A stretch of DNA of 64,000 nt from positions 1,178,001-1,242,000 of the forward strand of contig OY762959.1 of NCBI GenBank assembly GCA_963667205.1, given 5' to 3'. Position numbers and translations under genes: made by a program. This DNA comes from CF-162 sp963667205 (lineage in GTDB: Bacteria; Chloroflexota; Dehalococcoidia; SM23-28-2; RBG-16-64-32). Shown here piece after piece: positions 7,909 through 16,877 of the stretch. Positions within the stretch are counted from its first letter, which is position 1; each line of letters starts with the position of its first letter. The notes under the pieces were generated by a model, which saw only the letters and a program-made list of their open reading frames with translations, was not told the DNA's origin and did no database searches.

Positions 7909-8970
7909 CTGCAAGACCTGTTCCTGCCCATCGAATGGCTCTCTCAGGGCAAGGTGCGCTTCCTCGACCAGACGCTCCTGCCGCAGGAAGAGACCTGGGT
8001 CGAGACAGCCGACTACCGAGTCGTCGCCGAGGCGATCCGCCGCCTGCAGGTGCGCGGCGCGCCGTTGATCGGCGTCTCGGCGGCCTACGGACTCGCGCTC
8101 GCCGCCCTCGAGAGCGCGGGGACGGACGCCGAAACGCTGCGCCGGGACGTGACAGCGGCGGCGGACGTGCTGCGGGCAACGCGGCCGACTGCCGTCAACC
8201 TCTCGTGGGCGCTCGACCGCTGCCTGCGCGCGCTCGCGTCCGCATCAGACGCAACGGTAGTCAGAGACACGCTGCTGCGCACGGCGCGCGATATCCACAG
8301 CGAGGACGTCGCCGGCAATCAGCGCATCGGCGCCTACGGTGCGGAGCTGCTGCCAGCCGGCGCCTCCGTGATGACGCATTGCAACGCGGGCTCGCTGGCC
8401 ACAGGCGGCTACGGGACGGCGCTCGGCGTGTTGCGCGCCGCCTGGACGGGCGGCCAGCTGCGACACGTCGTCGTCAACGAGACGCGGCCGCTCCTGCAGG
8501 GTGCGCGCCTCACCGCCTGGGAGCTGCAACAGGAGGCGATCCCCTTCACACTCATCGCCGACGGCGCTGCCGGCTCCGCCTTGAGACGCGGCCTCGCCGG
8601 CGCCGTCATCGTTGGCGCCGACCGGATCGCCGCCAACGGTGACGTAGCGAACAAGATCGGTACGTACTCGCTGGCCGTGCTGGCCAAGGAGAACGGCGTC
8701 CCCTTCTACGTCGCCGCGCCGACGAGCACGATCGACCTTTCGCTGCCCTCCGGAGACAAGATCCCGATCGAAGAGCGCGCCGCCGATGAGGTAACGACCG
8801 TGCGGGGCGTCAACATCGCGCCGACCGGCATCGACGCCGCCAACCCAGCGTTCGACGTGACGCCGCACGCCTACGTGCGCGCGATCGTCACCGAGAACGG
8901 CGTGGCACGCGCTCCCTACGAGGAGAGCCTGCGCCGCGCCTGCGAAGCCGGAGTGGCCACCCGTGGCTGA
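7909..8970 (+). CDS. mtnA: S-methyl-5-thioribose-1-phosphate isomerase
   Basis: Converts methylthioribose-1-phosphate to methylthioribulose-1-phosphate in methionine salvage. The eIF2B-like fold is clear: VRGAPLIGVSAAYGLAL, catalytic Cys in MTHCNAGSLATGG and catalytic Asp in VGADRIAANGD. The start is odd: no ATG, GTG or TTG lies in frame after the terminator until GTG 7954, which would cut into the fold. CTG 7909 sits 7 nt after a strong AAGGAG (7896-7901) and gives exactly the family N-terminus, about 353 residues; I chose it. An in-frame ATG at 7840 lies within the riboswitch and would read through the terminator. The gene overlaps mtnP by 8 bp. Confidence 0.9.
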   Translation: MQDLFLPIEWLSQGKVRFLDQTLLPQEETWVETADYRVVAEAIRRLQVRGAPLIGVSAAYGLALAALESAGTDAETLRRDVTAAADVLRATRPTAVNLSWALDRCLRALASASDATVVRDTLLRTARDIHSEDVAGNQRIGAYGAELLPAGASVMTHCNAGSLATGGYGTALGVLRAAWTGGQLRHVVVNETRPLLQGARLTAWELQQEAIPFTLIADGAAGSALRRGLAGAVIVGADRIAANGDVANKIGTYSLAVLAKENGVPFYVAAPTSTIDLSLPSGDKIPIEERAADEVTTVRGVNIAPTGIDAANPAFDVTPHAYVRAIVTENGVARAPYEESLRRACEAGVATRG

Positions 8971-9844
8971 GGCCATCCGGGCCGCGGTAATCGGCGGCAG
9001 TGGCTTTTACGAGATGGAAGGCCTCTCGAGCATCGAGACGCTGACCATCGACACGCCCTTCGGGCCGACGAGCGACGCCATCACGAGCGGCGTGCTGGAC
9101 GATCAGCAGGTGGCGTTCCTGCCCCGCCACGGGGTTGGCCATCGCCTGCTGCCCGGCGAGATTCCGGCGCGCGCCAACATCTGGGCCCTCAAACAGCTCG
9201 GCGTGGAGTTCATCCTCAGCGTTAGCGCCGTCGGCAGCCTGCGCGAGGACATCGAGCCGCTGCACATGGTCGTGCCGGACCAGCTGATCGACCGCACCAA
9301 GGGACGCGCCTCAACGTTCTTCGGCGATGGCTTCGTCGCGCACGTCGCGTTTGGCGACCCGTTCTGCTCGCACCTGCGCGGAGTGGTCGGCGGCGCAGCG
9401 CAGGAGGCGAATGCAACCGTGCACAACGGCGGCACCTACGTGGTCATGGAGGGCCCCGCGTTCTCGACCCGCGCCGAGTCGAACCTCTACCGCACCTGGG
9501 GCGCCGATATCATCGGCATGACGGCGCTGCCGGAAGCGAAGCTGGCGCGAGAGGCCGAGATCTGCTTCGCCGTGCTCGCCTGCTCGACCGACTACGACTG
9601 CTGGCACGACGGCCACGAGGACGTGACCGCCGAGATGATCGTCGCCAACCTCCTGCGCAACGTCGAGGTCTCGCGACAGGCGGTGCGCACCGCCCTGGGA
9701 CGGCTGCCGGCGACGCGCGAGTGCGCCTGCAGGGATGCGCTCAAGGACGCCATCGTGACCTCGCCCGAACTGGTGCCAGAAGCGACGAAGAAGCGACTGG
9801 GGCCGATCATCGCCCGCTACAGCGAACAGGCGGTTGGCGGATGA
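8963..9844 (+). CDS. mtnP: S-methyl-5'-thioadenosine phosphorylase
   Basis: 293-residue purine-nucleoside-phosphorylase-type enzyme that splits methylthioadenosine into adenine and methylthioribose-1-phosphate, the MtnA substrate. The family motifs IGGSGFY, PRHGVGH, VSAVGSL and VVMEGPAFSTRAES are present, and IIGMTALPEAKLA is typical of the MTA branch. GTG start, overlapping the mtnA stop. Methylthioinosine activity cannot be excluded from sequence alone. Adenine produced could be taken by Apt next door. Confidence 0.95.
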   Translation: MAEAIRAAVIGGSGFYEMEGLSSIETLTIDTPFGPTSDAITSGVLDDQQVAFLPRHGVGHRLLPGEIPARANIWALKQLGVEFILSVSAVGSLREDIEPLHMVVPDQLIDRTKGRASTFFGDGFVAHVAFGDPFCSHLRGVVGGAAQEANATVHNGGTYVVMEGPAFSTRAESNLYRTWGADIIGMTALPEAKLAREAEICFAVLACSTDYDCWHDGHEDVTAEMIVANLLRNVEVSRQAVRTALGRLPATRECACRDALKDAIVTSPELVPEATKKRLGPIIARYSEQAVGG

Positions 9845-10737
9845 CCGCGGTGTCCCGCGAGCGCCCGACCGCCGCGGCGCGGGCCGACTACGTCATCTCG
9901 GAGCTCACCGATCCGGCGGCAATCCGGCGCCTCCTTGAACCACATCGGCCTTACACAGCGTATGCGCTGGCGCAGCTTGACCCGCAGATGTTCCCGCGCA
10001 ACAGATGGTACCTGTCGGCGGGGGCCAACGGCCAGGCGCTGCTGGTGCACACCAAGAGTCCGCTGGGCAGGGCGCTCTTTGCGCTCGGTGACGCGACGGC
10101 CCTGGACGCTGTGCTCTCCCTGCACCCGGGTCCGCGCTTCGCTTTCGGCAGCTTGATGCTGGAGCACAAGCCGATCGTCAGCAAGTACTTCCTGATGACG
10201 CGCCCCAAGGTGATGCTGCGCATGACCGTGACCAGCGACACCTTCCGCCCGGCAGAGGCCGCCGCACAGCGCCTGGCGACGTCCGACGTCTCCGCCCTCA
10301 ACCGCCTGTATTCGATCGATGGCGGGCCGACGGCCTACCGCGCGGAGCACCTCATAGACGCCGTCTACTACGGCGTCTATGAAGGCCGCCAGCTGATCTC
10401 GATCGCAGGCACTCACGTCGTCTCCGGCGCCGAGCGAATAGCCGTCGCCGGCAACGTGTTCACGCACCCGCGACACCGCGGCCGTGGCCTGGCGAAGGCG
10501 ACCACGAGCGCCGTAACGCAGCAGCTCCTGGAGGACTGCGATCTCGTCGCTCTCACCGTCGAGGAAGAGAACGAACCGGCCGTCGCCGTCTACAGCGGCC
10601 TCGGATACGAGAGTCAGTGTAAGCTGCACGAAACGCCCATCGTCCGCAAAGAGCCCATCGGCGCGGCCAGCTTCGTCCGGCGCGCGATCGCCGGCTGGCG
10701 CGGCCGCCGCGAGGGCAAGGAGGTTGTCACAAGGTGA
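9841..10737 (+). CDS. GNAT-family N-acetyltransferase
   Basis: 298-residue protein with a C-terminal GNAT domain; the acetyl-CoA loop is in THPRHRGRGLAKATTSAV, followed by VEEENEPAVAVYSGLGY. The N-terminal half (about 1-150) is probably a second, degenerate GNAT-like lobe. The substrate is unknown. Its ATG overlaps the mtnP stop as ATGA, so it belongs to the SAM-riboswitch operon. The longer frame from 9721 lies within mtnP and is rejected. Confidence 0.88.
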   Translation: MTAVSRERPTAAARADYVISELTDPAAIRRLLEPHRPYTAYALAQLDPQMFPRNRWYLSAGANGQALLVHTKSPLGRALFALGDATALDAVLSLHPGPRFAFGSLMLEHKPIVSKYFLMTRPKVMLRMTVTSDTFRPAEAAAQRLATSDVSALNRLYSIDGGPTAYRAEHLIDAVYYGVYEGRQLISIAGTHVVSGAERIAVAGNVFTHPRHRGRGLAKATTSAVTQQLLEDCDLVALTVEEENEPAVAVYSGLGYESQCKLHETPIVRKEPIGAASFVRRAIAGWRGRREGKEVVTR

Positions 10738-11348
10738 CGAAGACCATCGGCATCGTCCTCTTCCCCGACTTCGAAGACCTGGACGCCATCGGTCCCAAGG
10801 AGGTCTTCGGCATGTTCGCCATGGGCTCAGGCGGCGAGTGGCAGGTCGTCATCGTCTCCCAGGACGGGAAGCTGGTCCGCTCCCTCCTCGGCACGACAAT
10901 CGCGGCGGACCACTCGTTTGGAGACTGCCCGCAGCTAGACGTGCTCCTCGTGCCCGGCGGGCTCGGGACGCGCACGGAAGTGGACAACGAAGCGACGATC
11001 GCCTTCCTGCGCGAGCAGGGCGCGGCGGCCGGCTGGATGACGTCCGTCTGCACGGGCGCGTTCCTCCTGCACCGCGCCGGCTTCCTCGCAGGCAAGCGCG
11101 CGACCACGCACTGGGGAGCGATCGAGCTGCTGCGGCAGGAAGGCGACGTGACCGTTGTCGACGATGAGCGCTGGGTGCGGGACGGCAACGTGATCACGGC
11201 GGCCGGCGTCTCCGCCGGCATCGACATGGCGCTGTACCTGGTCGCCGAGCTGACCAGCGGCGACACCGCCAAGCGCGTCCAGCAGATGATGGAGTACTAT
11301 CCGAAGCCCCCAGAGTTCGCCCAGGCCGGTGAAGAGGCGACGGCGTGA
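10734..11348 (+). CDS. DJ-1/PfpI family protein, isonitrile-hydratase-like
   Basis: 204-residue DJ-1/PfpI superfamily protein. The nucleophile-elbow Cys106 is in TSVCTGAFLLHRAGFL, and the following ATTHW resembles the isonitrile hydratase/AraC-N-terminal branch rather than the chaperone branch. The acidic residue near the N-terminus (FEDLDAIGP) is also typical. Function here is unproven; hydrolase, hydratase or glyoxalase-like activities are all known in the family. GTG start overlaps the preceding stop as GTGA. Confidence 0.88.
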   Translation: MTKTIGIVLFPDFEDLDAIGPKEVFGMFAMGSGGEWQVVIVSQDGKLVRSLLGTTIAADHSFGDCPQLDVLLVPGGLGTRTEVDNEATIAFLREQGAAAGWMTSVCTGAFLLHRAGFLAGKRATTHWGAIELLRQEGDVTVVDDERWVRDGNVITAAGVSAGIDMALYLVAELTSGDTAKRVQQMMEYYPKPPEFAQAGEEATA

Positions 11349-12061
11349 CGTTTTCGATCGTTGCGCGCTGCCCCCGCAGCGGCGCGTTGGGCGTCGCGGT
11401 GTCGAGCAAGGCGCTCGCTGCGGGCGCGCTTATGCGCTACGTGCGCTCGGGAGTCGCGGCCATCGCCAGCCAGGCATTCGCGAACCCCTACCTGGGGATC
11501 GACGGCCTCGGCCTGATCGAACAGGGGTTGCCTGCCGAGCGCGCCCTGGAGCGCCTGATCGAGGCCGACTTCGGGCGCGACCTGCGGCAGCTCGGAATTG
11601 TGGACAAGGACGGACGGGTTGCTTGCTATACGGGCGAGCGCTGCATCGACTGGAAGGGCCACCGCGCCGGCGGCGGATACGCTTGTCTGGGCAACATCCT
11701 CACGGGCGAGGACGTGATCAAGGCGATGGCGAATGCGTTCGAGGCGAGCGTCGAGGAAGATCTGCCGGAGCGCCTGGTCCGCGCCCTCGAGGCCGGACAG
11801 GACGCGGGCGGCGACCGGCGTGGACGGCAGTCAGCCGGCGTCCACGTCATGGCGAACGAGGACAACCCGCTGATCGATCTGCGCGTCGACGACCATCCGG
11901 ATCCGGTGCCGGAGCTACGGCGTCTCTTGGCCGTCTGGCACTCGGAGAAGTCGGACCGGATGCGGCTGATGCCCACCCGCAAGGACTTCACGCCGCACTG
12001 GCCTGAAGTGCTGCGCCTCCGTGACGACCTGGAAGACGAACTATGGCAACACAGACCGTAA
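11345..12061 (+). CDS. DUF1028 family protein
   Basis: 238-residue protein of the DUF1028 family, whose fold resembles Ntn hydrolases. Typical features are the N-terminal TFSIVARCPRSGALGVAVSSK, the ASQAFANPYLG block and the conserved GNIL segment. No member has an established reaction to my knowledge. It begins with GTG overlapping the DJ-1 gene stop, and its own TAA lies within the sahH ribosome site, so it is embedded in the SAM-cycle operon. Confidence 0.88.
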   Translation: MTFSIVARCPRSGALGVAVSSKALAAGALMRYVRSGVAAIASQAFANPYLGIDGLGLIEQGLPAERALERLIEADFGRDLRQLGIVDKDGRVACYTGERCIDWKGHRAGGGYACLGNILTGEDVIKAMANAFEASVEEDLPERLVRALEAGQDAGGDRRGRQSAGVHVMANEDNPLIDLRVDDHPDPVPELRRLLAVWHSEKSDRMRLMPTRKDFTPHWPEVLRLRDDLEDELWQHRP

Positions 12062-12071
12062 AGGAGAGTTG

Positions 12072-13343
12072 ATGGTCAACCCCACGATAGATCACGACGT
12101 GAAAGACCTCGCCCTCGCGGACGACGGCGTCAGCCGCATCGAGTGGGCGGCGAGAGAGATGCCCGTCACCAGGCTGATCCAGGACACCTTTGAGCGCGAG
12201 AGGCCGTTGCGGGGCGTCCGGCTGGCCGCCTGCCTGCACGTGACGACGGAGACCGCGAACCTGATGATCGCGCTGCAGGCCGGCGGCGCGGAAGTCTTCC
12301 TCGCGGCGAGCAACCCGCTCTCGACGCAGGACGACGTCGCGGCGGCGCTGGTCGCGCGTTACAACATCCCGGTGTTCGCCGTCCGCGGCGAGAACGACCC
12401 GCGCTACTACAGCCACCTCCACTCCGTCCTCGACGCCAAGCCGCACATCACCATGGACGACGGTGCGGACCTCGTCGCGACGCTGCACAAGGACCGCCGC
12501 GAGCTACTCAACGACATCATCGGCGGCACGGAGGAGACGACAACGGGCGTCATCCGCCTGCGGGCGATGGCGAACGACGGCGCGCTGGCCTATCCGATCA
12601 TCGCCGTCAACGAAGCGCAGACGAAGCACCTCTTCGACAACCGCTACGGCACCGGCCAGAGCACGATCGACGGCATCACCCGCGCAACGAACATCCTCTG
12701 GGCGGGCAAGCATGTGGTCCTCGCCGGCTACGGCTGGTGCGGCAAAGGCGTCGCACTGCGCGCGAGCGGCCTCGGCGCGAAGACGATCGTGACCGAGGTC
12801 GACCCGATCCGCGCTCTGGAAGCGACGATGGACGGGCACGAGGTGATGCCGATGGACGAGGCGGCGCGCATCGGCGACATCTTCATCACCCTCACCGGCG
12901 ACCGCGACGTCCTCGACCGCCAGCACTTCGAGGCGATGAAGGACGGCGCGATCGTTGCCAACAGCGGCCACTTCAACGTCGAGATCAACATCGCCGCGCT
13001 GGCGGAGATGAGCGAATCGCAGCGGCGCGTGCGCGACAGCGTCGATGAGTACCACCTGATGGACGGCCGCAAGATATTTCTGCTGGGAGAAGGGCGCCTG
13101 ATCAACCTCGCCGCGGCGGAAGGGCACCCGGCGAGCGTGATGGACATGAGCTTCGCCAACCAGGCTCTGGCCGCCGAGCACATCACGCGCTCTCAGGGCA
13201 AGCTGGCAACAGAGGTGCACACGGTGCCGGTGGAGATCGACAATGAGGTCGCGCGCCTCAAGCTGGAGTCGATGGCCATCAAGATCGACGATCTCACAGA
13301 AGCCCAACAGAAGTACCTGACAAGCTGGGAAGAAGGCACCTGA
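12072..13343 (+). CDS. sahH: Adenosylhomocysteinase
   Basis: 423-residue NAD-dependent hydrolase that removes S-adenosylhomocysteine, the product of SAM-dependent methylation, as homocysteine and adenosine. Visible motifs are ACLHVTTETANL, ASNPLSTQDDVAAAL, the NAD fold AGYGWCGKGVA and NSGHFNVEI. ATG 12072 follows AAGGAG at 12061-12066. The C-terminus lacks the long eukaryotic-type insert and matches the short bacterial/archaeal form. Confidence 0.97.
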   Translation: MVNPTIDHDVKDLALADDGVSRIEWAAREMPVTRLIQDTFERERPLRGVRLAACLHVTTETANLMIALQAGGAEVFLAASNPLSTQDDVAAALVARYNIPVFAVRGENDPRYYSHLHSVLDAKPHITMDDGADLVATLHKDRRELLNDIIGGTEETTTGVIRLRAMANDGALAYPIIAVNEAQTKHLFDNRYGTGQSTIDGITRATNILWAGKHVVLAGYGWCGKGVALRASGLGAKTIVTEVDPIRALEATMDGHEVMPMDEAARIGDIFITLTGDRDVLDRQHFEAMKDGAIVANSGHFNVEINIAALAEMSESQRRVRDSVDEYHLMDGRKIFLLGEGRLINLAAAEGHPASVMDMSFANQALAAEHITRSQGKLATEVHTVPVEIDNEVARLKLESMAIKIDDLTEAQQKYLTSWEEGT

Positions 13344-13476
13344 TTGCCGAAAAGCAACTTGAACGGTTCACTCTCCACGCGCGAAGCGTCTCCGCTCGCG
13401 ACCAAGAGCACAGACCCAATCATTGCCTGCACAACGCCTGAATGGCACCCGGGTCGATAAGGAGGAACGAAGCCCG

Positions 13477-14679
13477 ATGACTATGACGTTCATGAGCAGC
13501 CCCAGCCTTCTCGTCACGTCCGAGAGCGTGACGGAGGGCCACCCCGACAAGGTCTGCGATCAGATTGCCGACGCGATCCTCGACGAGATCATCGCCCACG
13601 ATCCGGACGGGCACGTCGCCTGCGAAGTGGTTTCGACGACGGGCCTCGTGATGATCACCGGCGAGATCTCCACGAGCCACCACGTTGACTACACGAGGAT
13701 CGCACGCGAAGTGATCGCTCAGATCGGCTACACGAAGCCCGAATACGCCTTCGACGCGCTCAGCTGCGGGGTTATCGTCTCCGTGAAGGAGCAGTCGAAG
13801 GAGATCTCGGACGCCGTCGGTGAGGACGAGGGGGCGGGCGACCAAGGGATTATGCTGGGCTTCGCCTGTAACGAAACGCCGGAGCTCATGCCCCTGCCGA
13901 TCAGCCTGGCGCACAAGCTCTGCTTTCGGCTGGCCAGCGTGCGGAAGGACGGAACGCTTCCCTACCTGCGCCCGGACGGCAAGTCGCAGGTGACGATCGA
14001 GTACGAGTTCGGCAAGCCGAAGCGGGCACACGCCGTTGTCATCGCGGCGCAGCACGACCAGGGGATCAGCGGACAACAGCTATGGGAAGACATCAACGAG
14101 CAGGTCATCAATCCCGTGCTCGGCCGCTGGATCGACGACCAGACGGAGGTCCACGTCAACCGCAGCGGGTCGTTCATCCTGGGCGGCCCGGCGGCGGACA
14201 GTGGACTGTCCGGGCGCAAGAACATCGTCGATACCTACGGCGCAGTTGGCAGGCACGGCGGCGGATCGTACTCCGGGAAGGACCCATCGAAGGTAGACCG
14301 CTCCGCCTCATACGCCGCGCGCTGGGTAGCCAAGAACCTCGTCGCCGCCGGGCTGGCGGAGCGCTGCGAAGTCGAGCTGTCGTACGCCATCGGGCACCCG
14401 CAGCCGATCGGTGTCTCGGTCGAGACGTTCGGCACGCACAAGATCAACCACGGGGCGATCCAGCAGCTCGTCCGGGACCACTTCGACCTTAGCCCCAGGG
14501 GGATTATCCGCGACCTCAAGCTGCGTCGAGCCATCTATCAGCCCACCGCTTCGTACGGCCACTTTGGACGCGTGGACATCGACGCGCCGTGGGAGGAGAC
14601 GAACAAGGCCGATGAGCTGCGAGAGGCGGCGGCGAAACTCGGCGCCGAGCAGCAGGCCGGGGAAGCGCAGCCGGCCTGA
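13477..14679 (+). CDS. metK: S-adenosylmethionine synthetase
   Basis: 400-residue enzyme making SAM from methionine and ATP. The ATP site GHPDKVCDQIADAILD, the flexible-loop region and GGGSYSGKDPSKVDRSA are diagnostic. AAGGAGG lies at 13459-13465, a little far from ATG 13477 and even farther from ATG 13483, so the start is slightly uncertain. The 133 bp between sahH and metK contain no second riboswitch that I can recognise, so control probably comes from the riboswitch at 7743. Confidence 0.97.
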   Translation: MTMTFMSSPSLLVTSESVTEGHPDKVCDQIADAILDEIIAHDPDGHVACEVVSTTGLVMITGEISTSHHVDYTRIAREVIAQIGYTKPEYAFDALSCGVIVSVKEQSKEISDAVGEDEGAGDQGIMLGFACNETPELMPLPISLAHKLCFRLASVRKDGTLPYLRPDGKSQVTIEYEFGKPKRAHAVVIAAQHDQGISGQQLWEDINEQVINPVLGRWIDDQTEVHVNRSGSFILGGPAADSGLSGRKNIVDTYGAVGRHGGGSYSGKDPSKVDRSASYAARWVAKNLVAAGLAERCEVELSYAIGHPQPIGVSVETFGTHKINHGAIQQLVRDHFDLSPRGIIRDLKLRRAIYQPTASYGHFGRVDIDAPWEETNKADELREAAAKLGAEQQAGEAQPA

Positions 14680-15372
14680 ATGTACGCGCTGATCATCACC
14701 GGCGGCGAAGGTGAGCGGTTGCGACCCCTGACCGACGACCGGCCGAAGAACATGGTGCCGGTCGCCGGCCGACCGATCGTCGAGCGGCAGCTGGAGTGGC
14801 TGCGCGATAACGGCGTCACGGACGCCGTCTTCCTCTGCGGCTACAAGGCGGAAGTCCTCCAGGCGCACGTCGGCGACGGCTCAGCGTTCGGCGTCCGCGT
14901 GCAGTACTCCGTCGAGACGGAGCCGCTGGGCCGGGGCGGCGCGCTCAAGCTGGGCTTCGCGCTCGTGCCAGAGGGCGAGGAGAAGATCATCGCCTGCAAC
15001 GGCGACATCCTGACCGATCAATCGCTCGCCGAGATGATCGCCTCTCACGATGAGCGCGGCGCGAGCGCGACCGTCATGCTGACGGCGCTCAAGAGCCCGT
15101 ACGGAGTCGTCGACGTGGAAGAGGACGGCCGGATCACCTCGTTCCGCGAGAAGCCCGTGCTGCCCTTCTGGATCAACGCCGGAGTCTACGTGCTCTCGCG
15201 CTCTTTTTTCGCGCTGCTGCCCGACAAGGGCGACCACGAGACCGGAACGTTCCCGCCGCTGGCCGGCGAGGGCAAGCTCTTCGGCTTCAAGAGCGAGGCT
15301 TACTGGCGTCCCGTCGACAGCATCAAAGACGTCTCCGAGGCGGATAAAGAGCTGGCAGCCGGCCGCGGCTAA
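14680..15372 (+). CDS. Sugar-phosphate nucleotidyltransferase
   Basis: 230-residue NDP-sugar pyrophosphorylase core. The signature GGEGERLRPLTDDRPKNM is at about residues 8-25, and later NGDILTD and FREKP are the metal- and sugar-binding segments. There is no C-terminal hexapeptide domain. Context with phosphomannomutase and PMI suggests mannose-1-phosphate guanylyl- or glucose-1-phosphate activation. It starts directly after the metK stop (TGAATG). Confidence 0.9.
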   Translation: MYALIITGGEGERLRPLTDDRPKNMVPVAGRPIVERQLEWLRDNGVTDAVFLCGYKAEVLQAHVGDGSAFGVRVQYSVETEPLGRGGALKLGFALVPEGEEKIIACNGDILTDQSLAEMIASHDERGASATVMLTALKSPYGVVDVEEDGRITSFREKPVLPFWINAGVYVLSRSFFALLPDKGDHETGTFPPLAGEGKLFGFKSEAYWRPVDSIKDVSEADKELAAGRG

Positions 15373-15449
15373 GGTATCCTCGCGTTGTCAACGGAAATCG
15401 TCGCGCCGCTCTGGAACGTAAGCGGCGCCTGTTGTCAGATGTTGGCGCC

Positions 15450-16877
15450 GTGAAAGACTCACCCATCAAGTTCGGCACCGACGGTTGGCGGGCGATCATC
15501 GCCGACGAGTTCACCTTCGCCAACGTCCGCTACTGCGCGCAAGGCACGGCCGACTACGTCAAGGCCAGCGGCCTCGCCTCCCGCGGCATGATCGTCGGTT
15601 ACGACACGCGCTTTCTGTCGGAGGCGTTCGCGGCGGCCGTCGCGGAGGTCTTCGCGGCGAACGAGATCAAGGTGCGCCTCGCGTCGGCGCCGGCGCCGAC
15701 GCCTGTCATCGGCTACGAGATCGTGCGCGACGAGGCTGCCGGCTCCGTCGTCATCACGTCGAGCCACAACCCGGCCGAGTACTCCGGCTTCAAGGTGCGC
15801 ACCGATTACGCGGGCGCCGCACCGCCGGAAGTGCTGTCGCAGATCGAAGCGCAGATCGGCGAGAGCTACGGCAAGGACGTGCCGCGGATACCGATCGACG
15901 AAGCGGTCGCGCGCGGGCTCGTCGAAAGATTCGACCCGAAGCCGGCCTACATCGAGCACCTGGGACGCCTGATCGACCTTGAGGCGATCCGGGGCGCCGG
16001 GCTCAAGGTCGTCGTCGACCCGATGCACGGCGCGGGCGCGGGCTACCTCTCGGAGCTAATCGGCGGCGGCGAGACGCAGGTGCACGAGATCCGCAGCGAC
16101 TACAGCCCGGCGTTCCCGGGCATGCACAACCCGGAGCCGATCCCGCGCAACCTGGAGATTACATCCGCTGCGGTCAAGGACTACGGCGCGCAGGTGGCGC
16201 TCTGCACCGACGGCGACGCCGACCGCCTCGGCGTCCTCGATGCCAACGGCAACTTCGTGAACCAGCTCCAGACGTACGCTCTTCTCGCCTACCACCTGCT
16301 GGAGATCCGCGGCGACCGCGGTCCGCTGGTGAAGTCGATCACGACGACCAGCATGATTAAGCGGCTGGGCGAGCTGTACGACGTCCCGGTGCACGAGACG
16401 GCTGTCGGCTTCAAGTTCCTCGGCCCCAAGATGCGCGAGACCGACGCCCTGATCGCCGGCGAGGAGTCCGGCGGCTTCGCCTTCCGCGGCCACCTCCCCG
16501 AGCGCGACGGCGTTCTCTCCGGCCTCTACATCCTCGATCTGATGGCGTGCAAAGGCAAAGACTTGCCGGGGATCATCGACGAGCTGTTCCGCAAGGTCGG
16601 CGCGCACTACTACGACCGCGACGACATCACGATGACGCCTGCTGAGCGCGACCGCATCGCGGAGCTCTTGCCGACGCTCGAGCCGAAAGAGATCGCCGGC
16701 CTGCCCGTCCGGGGCTACGACCGGGACGATGGCCTGCGTTTCGTGCTGGCGGACGGTGCCTGGGCGCTCATTCGGCTATCCGGAACTGAGCCTCTCATGC
16801 GCATATACACCGAGGTGCGCGACGAGGCGCTCGTGAGACCTGTACTGGACGCTGTACGCGGGCTGACGACCGCGTGA
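15450..16877 (+). CDS. Phosphomannomutase/phosphoglucomutase
   Basis: 475-residue alpha-D-phosphohexomutase that interconverts hexose 1- and 6-phosphates. The phosphoserine loop ITSSHNP is at about 102-108, the metal loop DGDADR follows, the sugar-binding loop is GEESGG and the phosphate-binding C-terminus is RLSGTEP. The start is unclear: GTG 15450 fits the family N-terminus (IKFGTDGWR), while TTG 15432 is possible; neither has a clear ribosome site. Confidence 0.93.
   Translation: MKDSPIKFGTDGWRAIIADEFTFANVRYCAQGTADYVKASGLASRGMIVGYDTRFLSEAFAAAVAEVFAANEIKVRLASAPAPTPVIGYEIVRDEAAGSVVITSSHNPAEYSGFKVRTDYAGAAPPEVLSQIEAQIGESYGKDVPRIPIDEAVARGLVERFDPKPAYIEHLGRLIDLEAIRGAGLKVVVDPMHGAGAGYLSELIGGGETQVHEIRSDYSPAFPGMHNPEPIPRNLEITSAAVKDYGAQVALCTDGDADRLGVLDANGNFVNQLQTYALLAYHLLEIRGDRGPLVKSITTTSMIKRLGELYDVPVHETAVGFKFLGPKMRETDALIAGEESGGFAFRGHLPERDGVLSGLYILDLMACKGKDLPGIIDELFRKVGAHYYDRDDITMTPAERDRIAELLPTLEPKEIAGLPVRGYDRDDGLRFVLADGAWALIRLSGTEPLMRIYTEVRDEALVRPVLDAVRGLTTA

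Noticed and set aside
13344..13476. Possible second SAM or SAH riboswitch before metK
   Set aside because: No S-box, SAM-II or SAH core motifs; only a small imperfect hairpin.
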